From Cololabis saira (taxonomy: Eukaryota; Chordata; Actinopteri; Beloniformes; Belonidae): a stretch of 64,000 nucleotides of DNA. This document shows positions 1 through 11,259 of the stretch, one piece after another (within the stretch, counting starts at the first letter, position 1; each line of letters starts with the position of its first letter). Under the pieces are notes generated by a model. It ran no database searches. It was not told the origin of the DNA and saw only the letters and a program-made list of their open reading frames with translations. The stretch covers positions 29,259,625-29,323,624 of the forward strand of contig NC_084599.1 in assembly GCF_033807715.1 (NCBI RefSeq). Reading direction: 5' to 3'. A program made the translations under genes and the position numbers.

Positions 1-267
1 ATAAATGACATGGCTATGTGTATCTATCTTGAAGAAATCTGTTATATTTTGTCTGATGCTCAGCCTATGTACTAAATTAATGAATGTACTAAATTTTATT
101 ATATGGATTTGAATACTTTTTACTGTAGGTAATTATGACTGCAAAATATGATGACAGAAACTAACAATACTAGCACTTAATATCTCCTCTTTGCACACCA
201 AAAGAGTTTATCTAACTGTTATTTATTCTTTTTTACGTTGAAGTCACAGCAAAACACGTAAACTTAA

Positions 268-690
268 AGGAGCTGTATGTAAGAGCAATAATAAAACGAA
301 TCATAAAATGACCCCGATATGTCAACAGACATTTAAAAATCATGTTCATTTCAAATACTTATGTCACTGACAACAGCACTCAAGCCAGGATATTCCAGTT
401 TAAAAAGAGGAGTTGCAGCCCTCAACTGATGTTTATGTTGTCATTTTTTGTTTTGGCCTGAAGCTCCACCCTCCACCTATCTCCCAATCACCAAGTCAGT
501 ATTGTTTCGGCATCCGGGTTGCCAGCTCGGCTCTAATTATGGCAGCCATTTCAGCCTACGTTCCTGCTGCATTCTGCAGCCTACCTGGCAACCTCTGGTC
601 GGGGGGAGGAGGGGGAGGGTACACGCCGCTCAACAATATTTTGAAAGTGTCTGCAGTACCAGTTTTGGACATTTCTTACAGACGGCTCCT
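268..690. mobile_element. 423-bp MITE with TTAA target duplication
   Basis: Inverted ends AGGAGCTGTATGTAAGA (left) and TCTTACAGACGGCTCCT (right) are flanked by TTAA at 264-267 and 691-694. TTAA duplication with such ends suits piggyBac or Kolobok-type non-autonomous elements. The interior has no transposase. It includes a G-rich tract near 600-618. Confidence 0.75.
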
Positions 691-1293
691 TTAAGTAAAA
701 TACGAAAAAAATAGTGGAGACTGAATTTCCTATAGTACTGGAAATACTTACGAGAGTTCTCGACATACATGAAAGCAAAGACTATAAACTTTAGCAAGAG
801 TCACCGTTACAAGTACATTGTTTCAGTTTAAAGGGAAATAGTTGTTTAAAAAAAAATAGTTTAATGCAAAGTGTCTGATACAAGCACCATGCTGCTACAG
901 ACCAAGTCCCACTTCATAGCACAAATCTTTAAGCTACCGGTACATGCACCTTTTATCATTTAATTATTTAATAGCACGTATAGTGACAGGATCTTAGGAT
1001 TTTTATTGAAATCCATCACTATTCCCCTCAGTGTGGCAATAAAAATAAAGTAAAAATACAGTAAATCACTGTGGAAATTCTTTCCTCTTAAAATTAGTGA
1101 AGAGATTTAAATCCATCCCAACTACAATTTTATTTTCCACAAAATGACTGAACTGGTAAAGCTATTAAATCAATAGGCTTCATACAGAGTTGGTCAATTG
1201 TTATCAAGTGTTATAAAGTCATTACGCAGCTTTACAAATATATATGTCACAATATAAGCATTAACATGAAGCAAAATATTAAAAGAATGATTA
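691..1293. other. AT-rich 3' intronic sequence, nothing recognised
   Basis: Downstream of the 37-nt pde4c exon in gene direction. No next PDE4 exon (VLASLR...) was found on the minus strand here, and no repeat was recognised. Confidence 0.6.
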
Positions 1294-1301
1294 CTGTCAT
1301 G

Positions 1302-1936
1302 TAGGGCTGGGCGATATATCGAGATTTTAATATATATCGATATATTTTCAAACACGATATGGTACCAGACAATATCGTTTATATGGATTTAAAAAAAAAA
1401 AAAAAAAAATGTTTACATTTTTTTTTTTTAATTATTTTGATATAGCTTATTTTGTGACAAATTGACTTGAATGTTTTATTTGAGATTTGCACAAATGTTT
1501 TGTTATTTGCACAACTGTCAACCTCAGTGGAAAAGTCTGCCTGTTACTGTCTACATTGTATTAATTGCACAGTGTATTTTAATTTAATTGTTATGCAGGA
1601 AAGGGATATTTGTTTTATTTTCTTCAAGAAGCATTTTTATTCTATATATGCAGGCAGTTTATTTTTATTTCATTTGTTTTATACATTTTGATATTGTGCA
1701 GACCTCTGTTAACAAAGGTACCTGTGTGACATTTGGCACGAGGCTTTGTATTAAAACTGTTTTTTTTTTTAAGGGTTTGCCTCAGAAAAAAATGAAGCTA
1801 ACAGAGATGCTATGCTATAATGCTTTGGGGGAAACCCCAATTATGGCACAGAAAAAATATCGAGATATATATCGAGTATCGCCATTTAGCTAGAAAATAT
1901 CGAGATATGACTTTTGGTCCATATCGCCCAGCCCTA
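1302..1936. mobile_element. 635-bp hAT-type MITE, 8-bp duplication ctgtcatg
   Basis: It starts TAGGGCTGGGCGATATAT and ends ATATCGCCCAGCCCTA, perfect inverted ends, with ctgtcatg at 1294-1301 and 1937-1944. Eight-base duplications and TAGGG...CCCTA ends mark hAT superfamily elements. The interior is AT-rich with ATCGATAT-type subterminal repeats and poly-A/T; no transposase frame. Confidence 0.9.
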
Positions 1937-1944
1937 CTGTCATG

Positions 1945-2568
1945 TGTAGAAAGAAGGTTTTAGCACGGTTGCTTTGCAGGTTCACCAAATCATTGCTTCT
2001 TCGTATTGGATCAACTGGGTCAGATTTGATGAAATCGGACAACAAAACTTGTCTGCCCAGACATCCTGGTTTATTTCCACCTTGATACAAAGAATTAGTT
2101 TGATTCCTATGGATTCAAATGTCATATTGAGGGGGGGTATCAACGGATGCAGAAGAAACTGCCTCAGCTCAGCACTGGATTGGCAAAAACCGGTCAGAGA
2201 AACTAAGCAGAGCCACAACCAGACTAGTATTAACAAAAGACAACCAAAATGGCGTGCAGTGGCATAGGAACACTGGGGAATGACTGTCTGCGGTTCTCCT
2301 GTAAGAACTTGTTGATCCACGGTGTTACTAGCACTTCTGCAGCCATCCTGGTCCAGGAGCATCCAGTGTCTCTTGGTTGCTCCTGTCATCGCCAAAAGCC
2401 CACCCTCAACTTTTTGAAATTGGTTCGGTATGTTTTATACCGGTGGAAACAGAGGGAATAGGTGGGCCAACCGATCCACTTCACTAGAGAACTTTAATGA
2501 AGTGAGTAGGTATGGCTGGCCAGGGTATAATAAATACCTGGAACGAAGCAGAAGCGAATGCAACTCAC
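1945..2568. other. pde4c intron, nothing recognised
   Basis: Intron 3' of the 37-nt exon. Overlapping short ORFs exist on both strands (for example 1982-2395 minus) but show no family signature or splice structure. No repeat was identified. Confidence 0.6.
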
Positions 2569-2605
2569 CTGTGCAAATGGAGTCACGATCATGTCTTCTC
2601 CATGC
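2569..2605 (-). CDS. pde4c: pde4c exon, UCR1 segment HGEDMIVTPFAQ (37 nt)
   Basis: Read on the minus strand, an acceptor ending ttatttcag is followed by 37 nt and a gtgagt-type donor. The first base completes the Leu codon split across the preceding intron (CT|G). The next 12 codons read HGEDMIVTPFAQ and end in phase 0. This is a hallmark of UCR1, the regulatory segment of long PDE4 isoforms that contacts UCR2 and through which PKA activates the enzyme. The GEDMIV variant fits PDE4C better than the GDDLIV type I recall for PDE4B and PDE4D. The partner exon is 4871-5062, separated by a 2.27-kb intron that holds a hAT insertion. The next exon (VLASLR...) is not visible and must lie left of position 1, so the gene is truncated by the window. 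Exon boundaries are very secure; the paralogue call rests on few residues plus the N-terminal exon. Confidence 0.95.
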
Positions 2606-3734
2606 CTGAAATAACCAGACAAACATCTGGTGAAAAAGTCATGGAAGGGGACAAACAGATACACAACATCTAGAAAAAAACTATCCTAAAACACACACGC
2701 AAAATAACATGTGGGTAATATGTAAGGACATTGGAAGGAAGCTGCAGTCGGCTCAGACCATGAATATCACACAAATTCAGAACATATTGACACTTGCAGG
2801 TAAAAGGCAGGTACATATTAGAATTATATATTTGTTTCCAGGAAGTGACGAGGGCAGCCCGTGTTTTTTTTAGGGTCCAAAATCCCAGACAACCTCCTTA
2901 ACACGGCTGGATAACTGGAGTACACAGGGGAGGAGGAGTATTCAAGGTGGAGCTTTCTGGATGCTTCAGTGTCACAGCATGCACTTGAGACACCGTCAGA
3001 CTTCAGGGTAAAAGCATGCTGCCAGCAAAAGGTAAATCCAGCAAACACTTTGACATCGCATGAAACTCTAACATCAGGGTATAAACACTAACTAAACTAC
3101 TCATTCATTAATCTTCTTTACCAGCTTCATCCAAATTAGGGCTATGGGGGAGCTGTTGCCCACCCACCAGCTGCCATCATGCATGAGTAGATCTCCAAAA
3201 GGTCATCAGTCCCTCATAGAACATAAATGGTTCTAATGAGAGCTTTTCAATTGGGAAATTAAACCATGATGAAATCAGCTGACTCTCTGTCAAATGCTTG
3301 CTGAAGGTGAGCTTTTATGACAGCGTTCTTCAGGTCGTGTTGATACGGAGAAGTGTTAGCAGGAAGGTGGGGAGAGGTGACTCATGACAACATGGCACAG
3401 CCGAAAGAGACGGACAGAAAAAAAAACCAAAAGAAATCACAGCAATCTTCACACATTGTCTCACCGAGGCAGCCAACTGACTTCCCAATGCTTCAGTCCC
3501 TCCTCCCTTCAAAACAAATGAGCAACAACTTTTGGTGGTCGAGGACCAATTCACAGCGTCACTGACAAACAGACGGCTGCTACAGTTTCACTGGCTGTTT
3601 TCACAAGCCACAAATACTTGTCCTAAAGTTGAAATAGATTCTGGATTCAGCTCTGAATGGTATGAAATTTCTCAATACATTTTTTCCGTAACTCTGCTGC
3701 AGCTCTGTTCGTGTCGTCCAACCTGGTGGTTTCT
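2606..3734. other. pde4c intron between the two common exons
   Basis: Part of the 2265-bp intron. Apart from the acceptor tract ending at 2606, nothing coding or repetitive was recognised before the hAT element. Confidence 0.6.
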
Positions 3735-3742
3735 GTACGCAC

Positions 3743-4487
3743 TAGGGCTGTTCGATTAATCGATTTTAAATCGTAATCGCGATTATGTAATTAGAACGAT
3801 GTTAAAACGAGAAAATCGTAAAATCGATTTTTCACTTTTTTTTTTTTTTGTATTTTTTTTTTTTTTTTTACCTTGTCTGCACACATATTAATGATTGATG
3901 GAAATACCTCTCAATACCTGCAACAAGTGCCCCATCGGAGAGGCTCTTTAGTGTAGGAGGGGGCGTTGTAACATGCCACCGGGCATCCCTCAAGCCAGAT
4001 GCCGTAGACCGGCTCGTGTTCCTTGCAAAAAACTTGCAAATGTGAATAGCAAATGTAATGACTGACATTACACACCTCTACCTCCTTCATGGGTTGCATT
4101 ATTATTTAGCATGCAAAGACCCAGTTTAGTTTAATTAGAAAATATCTTGTTTTATTTAATTGGAAATATAATTTACTGTGTGTTTGCAAGTGCTGATTTG
4201 CTGATTTTTTTTTCCAGAGATAAAACTTTATATTTTATTATATTTTTTAAAACTTTTTTTCGACTTATTTTACAGAGTTTTGCACTTTATTCATTCATTT
4301 TTGGTTTAATAAGAGCAAAGTTTGCACTTAAAGCCCAATGGGGCAAATGTTCAATAAAAAAACTGCATATTTGAAATCATTTCTTTGCCTTTTGTCAATT
4401 CACAAAATAATCGTAATCGTAATCAAAAATCGGATTTTGAGAGAAAAAAATCGAGATTTTATTTTTGGGCAAAATCGAACAGCCCTA
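3743..4487 (+). mobile_element. 745-bp hAT element copy, 8-bp duplication gtacgcac
   Basis: Ends are TAGGGCTGTTCGATTAATCG and CGAACAGCCCTA, with gtacgcac at 3735-3742 and 4488-4495. It belongs to the same family as the shorter copy at 23961-24345, which lies in the opposite orientation and lacks about 360 bp. The extra part here encodes the transposase C-terminal remnant at 3899-4045, so this is a longer deletion derivative of the autonomous parent. Confidence 0.92.
3899..4045 (+). pseudogene. hAT transposase C-terminal dimerisation domain remnant
   Basis: A frame opening after TGA at 3896 reads [18 protein letters not shown], then [20 protein letters not shown], and stops at TGA 4043-4045. 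[12 protein letters not shown] and the RASLKP...LVFL.KN pattern are signatures of the hAT C-terminal dimerisation region. About 48 codons remain; the BED finger and catalytic core are absent, so it is inactive. Confidence 0.9.
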
Positions 4488-4870
4488 GTACGCACTAACT
4501 TTCTTTTTACTTAATACAATTTTCAATAAAAAAGTGTTCCAGCTAAATTTGTTGATGAGCTACAAGAGAAAAAATGAGTTCTAATATTGGTGAAACAAGA
4601 CGATGAATAAAGAAAGGCTCTCCAGTGTGTCTTCACACTATAATCTCTGTGTGAAAGTCACATTTATGTTGTGTAACGTCTTTCATAATCAGCTGTCACC
4701 AGGAGGTTTTAAGTTGTTTTCTCTGGAGCTGCATCCTTGTCATTTTTGAACACAAACACATGAACATCCCTCTAAATCAACACCGCCGGTGTGTTGGTGT
4801 AAAACAGAGAGGAGGCTACGGGCTGATTGCTTTAGTGGAACCGCACAGACGGGCGTGTTCAAATACTCAC

Positions 4871-5062
4871 AGGTCGCTGGCCGTGGACGAGTTGCGGGAC
4901 ATGGTTTTGGGCGACAGGTCGTAGTCGGAGTCGGAGCGGTAGAGGAAAGACTCGCGGCGCTGACTGTGGGGGTAGTTGGCCTGAAGGACCAGACCAGAGC
5001 TGGGGCTCGTCTGAGAGTCCAGGGGACTGCGACCCACCGACAAGCCATTCTCCACATCAAAA
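4871..5062 (-). CDS. pde4c: pde4c common exon, start of UCR1 with PKA site (192 nt)
   Basis: cAMP-specific phosphodiesterase 4 hydrolyses cAMP to AMP in the cytosol and on scaffolds. This exon is shared by all long isoforms. The minus strand shows acceptor ttctgtctctgcag, then T|TTT GAT GTG (FDVENG), and ends GAC CT|gtgagt. The 192 nt equal 1+63x3+2, so it enters and leaves with split codons, in phase with both flanking exons. Visible motifs are [35 protein letters not shown] and [15 protein letters not shown] is the conserved PKA phosphorylation site that activates long PDE4 forms. PHSQ and ASDL resemble PDE4C more than PDE4A, B or D as I remember them. Upstream alternatives at 40577-40824 and 21631-21764 can splice to it in frame. 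No stop or frameshift is present. Confidence 0.97.
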
Positions 5063-6167
5063 CTGCAGAGACAGAAGAAGATCATAGTTTAATAAAGGCA
5101 CTTATATCTGTGTGAGTGTGTTTAATACAAGCAAAGTTAATACAAGCTTTAATGTGGAAGTTAATGCCAAAAAGATACCCAAATGTCAAAGATAGCAGGA
5201 ACAATCTGAATCAGCTGGAACTAAGAAAAGTGCAATCATACATCTTTACTAAATATGGTTATATACAATGAAAAGAGTTACCAAACAGTCACCCTGGTAA
5301 CTTGATTTAATCAAGAGTAAAAGCATGGCTGTAAAGACAAATGTCTGTGCTTATTTCAGCGCACCACATTTGCTAAAAATATACACTGTCACAAAACTGT
5401 CCAGACAGCGGTGCTGAGACCACATCTAAAGTTTATTTTTAGTAAATAAAAACTGATGAGACGTAATATCTGTATAACATTACGATCATTGATAAATGTC
5501 GGCACCTCCCCTTGGGATCTTCCACATTGGCAGTTTCTTGACAGAGTGTATTTTTCACTTTTATAATTAGTTTTCTGCCCTCAGTGGTGAAGACAAGAGC
5601 AGCAAATAGAAGAGCAGCAAGAAGATTTTAATCTCCCACAAATTTTCTGTTACTCAAGGAAACAGCAATGTTTCTCAAGTCTCCTGTGACACACCGATGC
5701 TTTCAAAATCTAAAATCATAACCATCACCTGATGTTTCTCAGGATTCGGCCCGAAGAACATTTTTGATGATAATTGGGGGGAAAGTGCTCTGTAAACATA
5801 TTTACCATTTTTCATCCAACTGTTAAGGGAAAATAACTTGACATGTTCCTTTGAGCTTGTTTCAATTTAAGGATTTCACTGGACTGTTTGGACCAGTCAG
5901 AGTTTGGTTTTGAAATGTATTTGCATATTTGCACCCCAACTCCGGTGCTGGGGGGCTTGAAGCGCAGATTTGAAATTTGATAAACAAAATCAGATGTCAA
6001 TCAAACAGTTTTCCAAATGTTGTAACAGCCTTCAAGGGCAGGGGAAAGACAGGAAGATGAAGGTTCATACAGAGACATTACAGATTCCTTTGCTGCTTAG
6101 TCATTCCTCTGACTTCCCAGATTCCCATCACTCACTTACGCACATCTTTCCCTCCACTATCTCCTGT
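5063..6167. other. Start (3' end) of the 35.5-kb pde4c intron
   Basis: Acceptor and pyrimidine tract of the common exon, then plain AT-rich intron. No exon or repeat was recognised. Confidence 0.6.
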
Positions 6168-6175
6168 TGACGTCA
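6168..6175. promoter_or_regulatory. Perfect CRE palindrome in pde4c intron
   Basis: TGACGTCA embedded in the 12-bp palindrome GTTGACGTCAAC. This is the full CREB/ATF site. It lies 1.1 kb upstream (minus direction) of the common exon. Binding is not shown by sequence. Confidence 0.4.
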
Positions 6176-7062
6176 ACACAGGTGTGTTACATCAGCAGAG
6201 CTATAAACCACAACCCCGGCACCACCGCTGTTATCTTCCTATGATCAACTATGGCCCGCGGACCGTGCAGAAAGCTGGGGTATCAAAAAGTTACGAGTCT
6301 GTTCTTCTTTTTAAGGATCAAAAGCGAAATGATTGCCCTTGCAGGTTTTTGGAAATCTGCATTTTTGCCACCGTGATTTCCTCCAACTCCCGTATCCAAA
6401 CGGCATCGCGGCTACACCTGGCCTCGATTTAGTGCTTTTGAAATCTTTCCAATGGAGATGAGATCAGTCTGCAGGTTCTGAACGGCACCGTGCCACTGAA
6501 ACAGACACAACCAGACCCACCATAACAGAAAAAACATGAGCAGAAGAGGAATGAAGGAAAACTGACAAAGCTTCAGATTTTTCTGCCTCCACGGCGACGA
6601 CAGCGGAGAGTTGAAGCTTATCAACACTGACTTTATTATACTCCACTGATCCCCGTGACATATTTCGTTGACTGCAAAAACTGCCCCTTGCTCATTGACA
6701 CATAGACCCCATTGATCTGGGGGTAAAGCACGTTGCTCATTTGAATGTTGAGACTGTTCAGAACACTTCTGGTTCTTTTAACTGCTTTAAATTCTGTACA
6801 AAAATGACTTCATGACTGCAATGAAATGAGAAAGTTATGTGAGTATCTCAGAGGTAATATTAACCTTTTTCAAATCATTTTCTTTCCGGTCAGTTAAATG
6901 CATCCCCCCCCGCCCCCTCCTTCCCTGGTAGAAAACAGAGGACCAAGGTTTCTTCTCTGGTTTATTTTTAGCTCTGCCTCCAGGGCTCCGCCAATAATAG
7001 TGCCCGATAAATGAAAGATGGCTGTTATGCAACTGATGCTGAATGAAATGGGCCCAGTTCAC
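6176..7062. other. pde4c intron, moderately GC-rich, nothing recognised
   Basis: It contains a C-run near 6905 and mixed-composition DNA leading into the promoter-like block. Minus-strand ORFs at 6412-6661 lack any signature. Confidence 0.5.
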
Positions 7063-7247
7063 CGAAGCAGAGCGAGGCGGTGAGACGAGGAGGACGAGGG
7101 CGAGGGGTGACTGGGAAGGCTGTATCCAGCGCGGTGATGTGTTTGGCTCCTCACACCTGATTGGTGTGACATGTGGGAGAGGAGGGGCAGGGCTGCGGGA
7201 GCAGGTCCTACCTCAGTGACCTCAATGATGACACGCACCCCCACCAC
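7063..7247 (-). CDS. Candidate third alternative first exon of pde4c (speculative)
   Basis: On the minus strand an ATG at 7247 opens a reading frame of 61 codons plus two bases. It ends CTT CG|gtgaac, a plausible donor. The 185 nt leave phase 2, as the common exon at 5062 requires (CG|T gives Arg, then FDVENG). The encoded segment is Ser/His/Pro-rich with an SSSSSHRLALLR end and no recognisable domain. It lies just downstream, in the minus direction, of a CRE and TATA-like sequence at 7333-7354, inside a GC-rich block. Against it: one frame in three matches by chance, the donor is only moderate, the TATA reads better on the plus strand, and I do not recognise the peptide. It could be plain promoter DNA with a chance ORF. 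Confidence 0.2.
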
Positions 7248-7380
7248 ACTCCCCTCAGCCTGGCTCTGACAGCCTCCCTCTCCCCGGGCCCGGTGCAGTC
7301 GGCCATGACGAGGCTCTATCAGAGGACCCCGGTGACGTCAGAAGCTATAAATAGACCGGCCTAGGAAGAAAGAGGGGAAC
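7157..7380 (+). promoter_or_regulatory. Promoter-like block: inverted CCAAT, CRE and TATA box
   Basis: A GC-rich stretch carries attgg (inverted CCAAT) near 7159, a perfect CRE TGACGTCA at 7333-7340 and TATAAATAG at 7346-7354, in the order and spacing of a CREB-responsive TATA promoter read on the plus strand. A plus-strand start would fall near 7380. TBP sites can work both ways, and on the minus strand the block sits 100 bp upstream of the candidate exon 7063-7247. No plus-strand coding exon was recognised nearby. Regulatory function is inferred from motif arrangement only. Confidence 0.45.
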
Positions 7381-8060
7381 TGGGAGAATTGTGACGGCGC
7401 TTACGTAGATGTACCGCCCTCCCTTACTCTGCAGGCAGGCTGCAGATGATTTTATTCCCTTCCTAAGCTATGTATTTTCTTTCAACTGAATCTTGTCTAG
7501 GAATGTGGAGTCAGAGTCAGCTCATCACCTACAGAAATACAGAATGTAACTACATGCATGTCGAAATGAAATGAAGATTTGAATTTGTAACCATAAAATA
7601 ACCACATAAAACATATTTCATACCTTTTTGACTGCAGGTAGGAGCAAACCCAGAATTGATTTTGAAACAAAAAATATGCAAATTATTGAGTGTACAGTCT
7701 ACCGGAGGACACAGAAGAGCATGCAGCTCAAATGTACATAATGTGTTGGGAAAGTGAAGGAACCGGCATTGAAATCATCCCTAACATTTTGACGTTCCAC
7801 TGAAATCTAGATTTACTACAAATTCTTAAGGCAAAAGGACCTTCCCAAAAAAAAAAAACACCTAACTTCTGAACTTTCAAATCTACTGACTACACAACCA
7901 GCACTGCTCACAGTAGACCACAACCATAACAACCTGACAATAAATATACATACTAGAAAATAATGTGCAATATCATTCACTGCAACGTGCATAAATAACA
8001 TCTGTAAATATCCATCTGTTTTTCTTTTTTGTATACTAGTATTTTTTTATTTATTACTAT
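7381..8060. other. Intron, nothing recognised
   Basis: Follows the CRE/TATA block on the plus strand. No ORF with coding character and no repeat apart from short A-runs. Confidence 0.5.
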
Positions 8061-8275
8061 TTTTATTCTCCTTCTTCTTCTTCTTCTTCTTCTTATTATT
8101 GTCTATACTGTTTATAGTGTTTTTCTTATTTTTATTATTATTATTATTATTATTGTGTAATATTGATGCCTCTTGTGTTTTGCACTATCCCCTTTGCTGC
8201 TGTAATCTGGAAATTTCCCCTCTGGGGGACTATTAAAGGATTTCTTATCTTATCTTATCTTATCTTAAATCAAAG
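8060..8275 (+). mobile_element. Rex1-like LINE 3' end with (TTATC)n tail
   Basis: (CTT)n and (ATT)n tracts precede a segment containing ctggaaatttcccctctggg, a stretch typical of fish Rex1/CR1-group 3' tails, and it ends in repeated cttat units at about 8238-8270. There is no coding part, so it is a heavily 5'-truncated insertion. Confidence 0.65.
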
Positions 8276-10228
8276 TGTCCATTACCACAGCATTAAGAAA
8301 CAAACCTCAAATGAATATTTCAGATTTGTTCTGCTGTCCCAGACCGAAGCATCCGACCCAACAGAGATGCTCAGAAGGTCACGATGCACAAAAGAAGCGG
8401 CCACTAAAGGCATCGACAACTTTAAAGCTTTTCAGCAGTGGGGTCTGGTCTGCGGTGCTTCTCCCCCGAGTCTCCAGACTCCTGAGGTGACAGCTCCAAC
8501 TATTGAGGGACACACGGTACTACAGCGACTGTGAATAAATCTGTTCAAACTTGGACTTTCACATCCTGCTCCGTCTTTCTGGTGCCTACATGTTTCTGAT
8601 TTTCTGTAAAAGATGATCGCTTAAAACTAAAATATATGTTTACATAAAAGTATCACAGTGCTCTTTCACCTATTTTTTTTCAGTTCAGTTTCAATTCAGT
8701 TTCACCACTTCCTTCATATATACATTTATATTCTGGCACGTAATTAGTTTTTTTTTTTCTGTCAAAACCTACAGGGGTGTAAACTGGCCCGATGGCAGGG
8801 CGGGTGGCGCTTTCAGTTAAAACATACATAACAAATTGACCTTGGTGTGTCCCCTGCCTCCTGCATTGTTCTACACTGCTATGACGTACATCACCTCTCC
8901 CTTTTCTCTCTTTAACTGTGTTTTACCAAACTTTCCTCGCTTACACAAACACATCCCTTAACACCCACATCCTAGAATCTGCTTTTGTTCCCAGGATGTT
9001 TATACCGACAGGAGGAATCCTTTACCACAAAACCACCTAATAATAGATGTTTAACCTTTTTAAAAGTGGCCTTCTACATAGTTTCAGTTAAACCAATACA
9101 TTTATTGCAAATTTCACATGGAATTATTTTTAGATCTTGCCAGCCTTTTCCTGCCCTTTTCAAAGTCATTCACTTTTTTTTTTTAAAGAATTGTGATGGT
9201 CAAAAATTAACCTTTACAGGTTAAAAACATACTAACAATTTAGTTTATGTCATGTCAGTTACACTCACACATACCGAGTCATCTTTATTTGAGATATGCG
9301 TCAACTAAACTGGACAATAAGTCATCAGTTTACTCCCTTTACTGAGGGAAAGACCCTTGAACAACCAGAACGGTTACATAAAACTTCAGTCTGGGAAGCG
9401 TCTGACTGTGTCCCGTTGCTGTCCATGTGTGAGCAGCTCATGGGAACCAGGGCAGGGGGATTTAAGCAACTTTCTACTACGTTTTTGAGAGTCATCCAGA
9501 ACCCCACTAAAGCCAGATGTTATTTGATGGCAGGGATGACACAAACTGAGGAGCAAAAGTTCAAAAGAAAAAAAAAAGAAGACACACACATGCACGAGTG
9601 CACCCCTCCTGTTTTCTTTCCTTGTAGCGTGGGAATTGGCTCTGAGGGGCCTGAAACATCACATCGGGCAGGCGAGGAGGCAAAAGGTGAGGAGGAAAGC
9701 AGTCCAAGAAGCACTTTATATTGTGTGCATGTGTGGGAGGGCAGCTTTAGCTCCAAAATATTGGAAAAACAAACACTTCAAAGCAGCCAGTGAAGGTGCA
9801 GACTTGGCTCTTGGGTTTAAGTTAGAATAAGGTCCAGTTAAGGTGTTGACAGACTGCAGGGGTCAGGGTTTGGGATGAATTATGTCCTCAGAAGGACAGA
9901 AAAACCTGCATGCATGTTCACGGAGAAAACAAGGTTGACGTGTTTTACACCTAATGCCTATTGTACATTTGACCCCAGACCAGAAAAAACAGCCCAATCC
10001 CTCCCCTCCCCCACAGAGTCCCAAACAATATATTTCCTTTCACTGTCACCGGTTGGGTCCTCTGAATGCTGTGATGACTGCACATACAAAAGTGGTGGGA
10101 GAAGAACAAGCAGGAAGGCTACTGATGCAAACGATCTATGAGTTGTAAATGAAGAAACTCAACACCAAAGTTTAAATGTTTTATACCGTCACATTAAAAG
10201 GGTCAGCAGAAACTTTAGAGAACCACAA
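8276..10228. other. Intron, unclassified
   Basis: Mixed unique-looking sequence. The ORF 9296-9793 (165 codons, plus) is the longest non-repeat frame in the window but has no domain, no convincing splice sites and overlaps equally open minus-strand frames, so I do not call a gene. Confidence 0.5.
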
Positions 10229-10233
10229 GACAG

Positions 10234-10595
10234 TGTCAGGCTGGTGTGGTGAGGACCCAGATGCAGGAGAGAGAGTGGGAGGCCAGAGGCAGGAGTTCTC
10301 AAAAAACAAGGATTTATTAATTCCAACAAAAAGGGCAAGAACCAAAAAACAAAGCACTGCTTAGCAGGATCAAAAACTCACGGAAACAGGGATCAAGAAA
10401 CTGGAGCAATAACAGGCAGGACACATGGAGGATAACACAGTACGGAACCACGAGGAGCAAGGGAATGACAAGACCAGATATACACAGGGGATAACGAGAC
10501 ACAACGAGACACAGGTGCAGACAATCAGGGCAGATGGGACACAGGTGGGGCAAAACAGAAACAAACTGACTGGGGGGAAGTGTCAAACCCTGACA
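10234..10595. mobile_element. 362-bp non-autonomous DNA element
   Basis: It begins TGTCAGGCTGG and ends AACCCTGACA (imperfect inverted ends), flanked by gacag at 10229-10233 and 10596-10600. The sort of interior (gaccc-agatgcagga..., then tttattaa, then caggtgcagacaatcagg) is repeated widely in fish genomes. The superfamily is uncertain. Confidence 0.6.
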
Positions 10596-10978
10596 GACAG
10601 AAATCTCTAATGGGGTAAAAACTTGATAAGAACTATCCTCAACTTCCTAATATTTTTTTTTGCAAATGTTTTTACCCCATACTGCCCTGACCCTCATCAA
10701 TTCACCCTAAAATCTACTAACTGCACACTTATCTACAACTGGTGTGAACTTGCAGACCGTCATGAGGAGCCACCGGTTCTTTCTATTGGCCTGAGCAGCA
10801 ACTGTGGATCTCCGTCTAAAGAGAGCAAACACTCTGTGACCAACATCAACATCTGATCAGAGAGCAGTTCAAGTCCCTCTAAATATAGCAAACGGGAGGA
10901 GAGAGTTGTGCCCAGTTAAAGCAGCTGCTGGATTTATGATTCTTCTGTCACCTCTAACCTACAGACAGACCAAGGACC

Positions 10979-11232
10979 GACGACTGGGCAATTAACCGAA
11001 AATTAATCGAAACCGACATTTAGAACCTGTAACCGACGTAATCATGCTCATGTCGTGTTTGAAACGTTCATTTACAAAAGATAACAAGATATTTATTTTC
11101 TACTGTTTAAGAGCACGATTCTTTGAAATCAAAGTGTGACCTTTGAAAAGTTATTTTCTAATTTTCATTGGCTTTATTTCAGATATATACCATGTCATAA
11201 TGTTGACATGAGCTTATAATCGGCCAGCCCTA
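10979..11232. mobile_element. 254-bp degraded hAT-type MITE
   Basis: The left end is decayed (GACGACTGGGCAATTAACCG) and the right end reads CGGCCAGCCCTA. Flanks caaggacc (10971-10978) and gaaggacc (11233-11240) match at 7 of 8 bases. It resembles the other TAGGGCTGGGC elements here but is older. Confidence 0.7.
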
Positions 11233-11259
11233 GAAGGACCTGTCTTTAAAAACAGTGGA

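Noticed and set aside
413..714. Overlapping 88-93 codon frames on plus strand
   Set aside because: They lie within and just past the TTAA MITE at 268-690; no domain or splice structure.
1..2568. Next pde4c exon (VLASLRTVR-type UCR1 continuation)
   Set aside because: Searched by eye on the minus strand and not found; it presumably lies beyond the window.
9296..9793. 165-codon plus-strand ORF
   Set aside because: Longest non-repeat frame, but no recognisable family, no convincing splice sites or promoter, and the minus strand is equally open.
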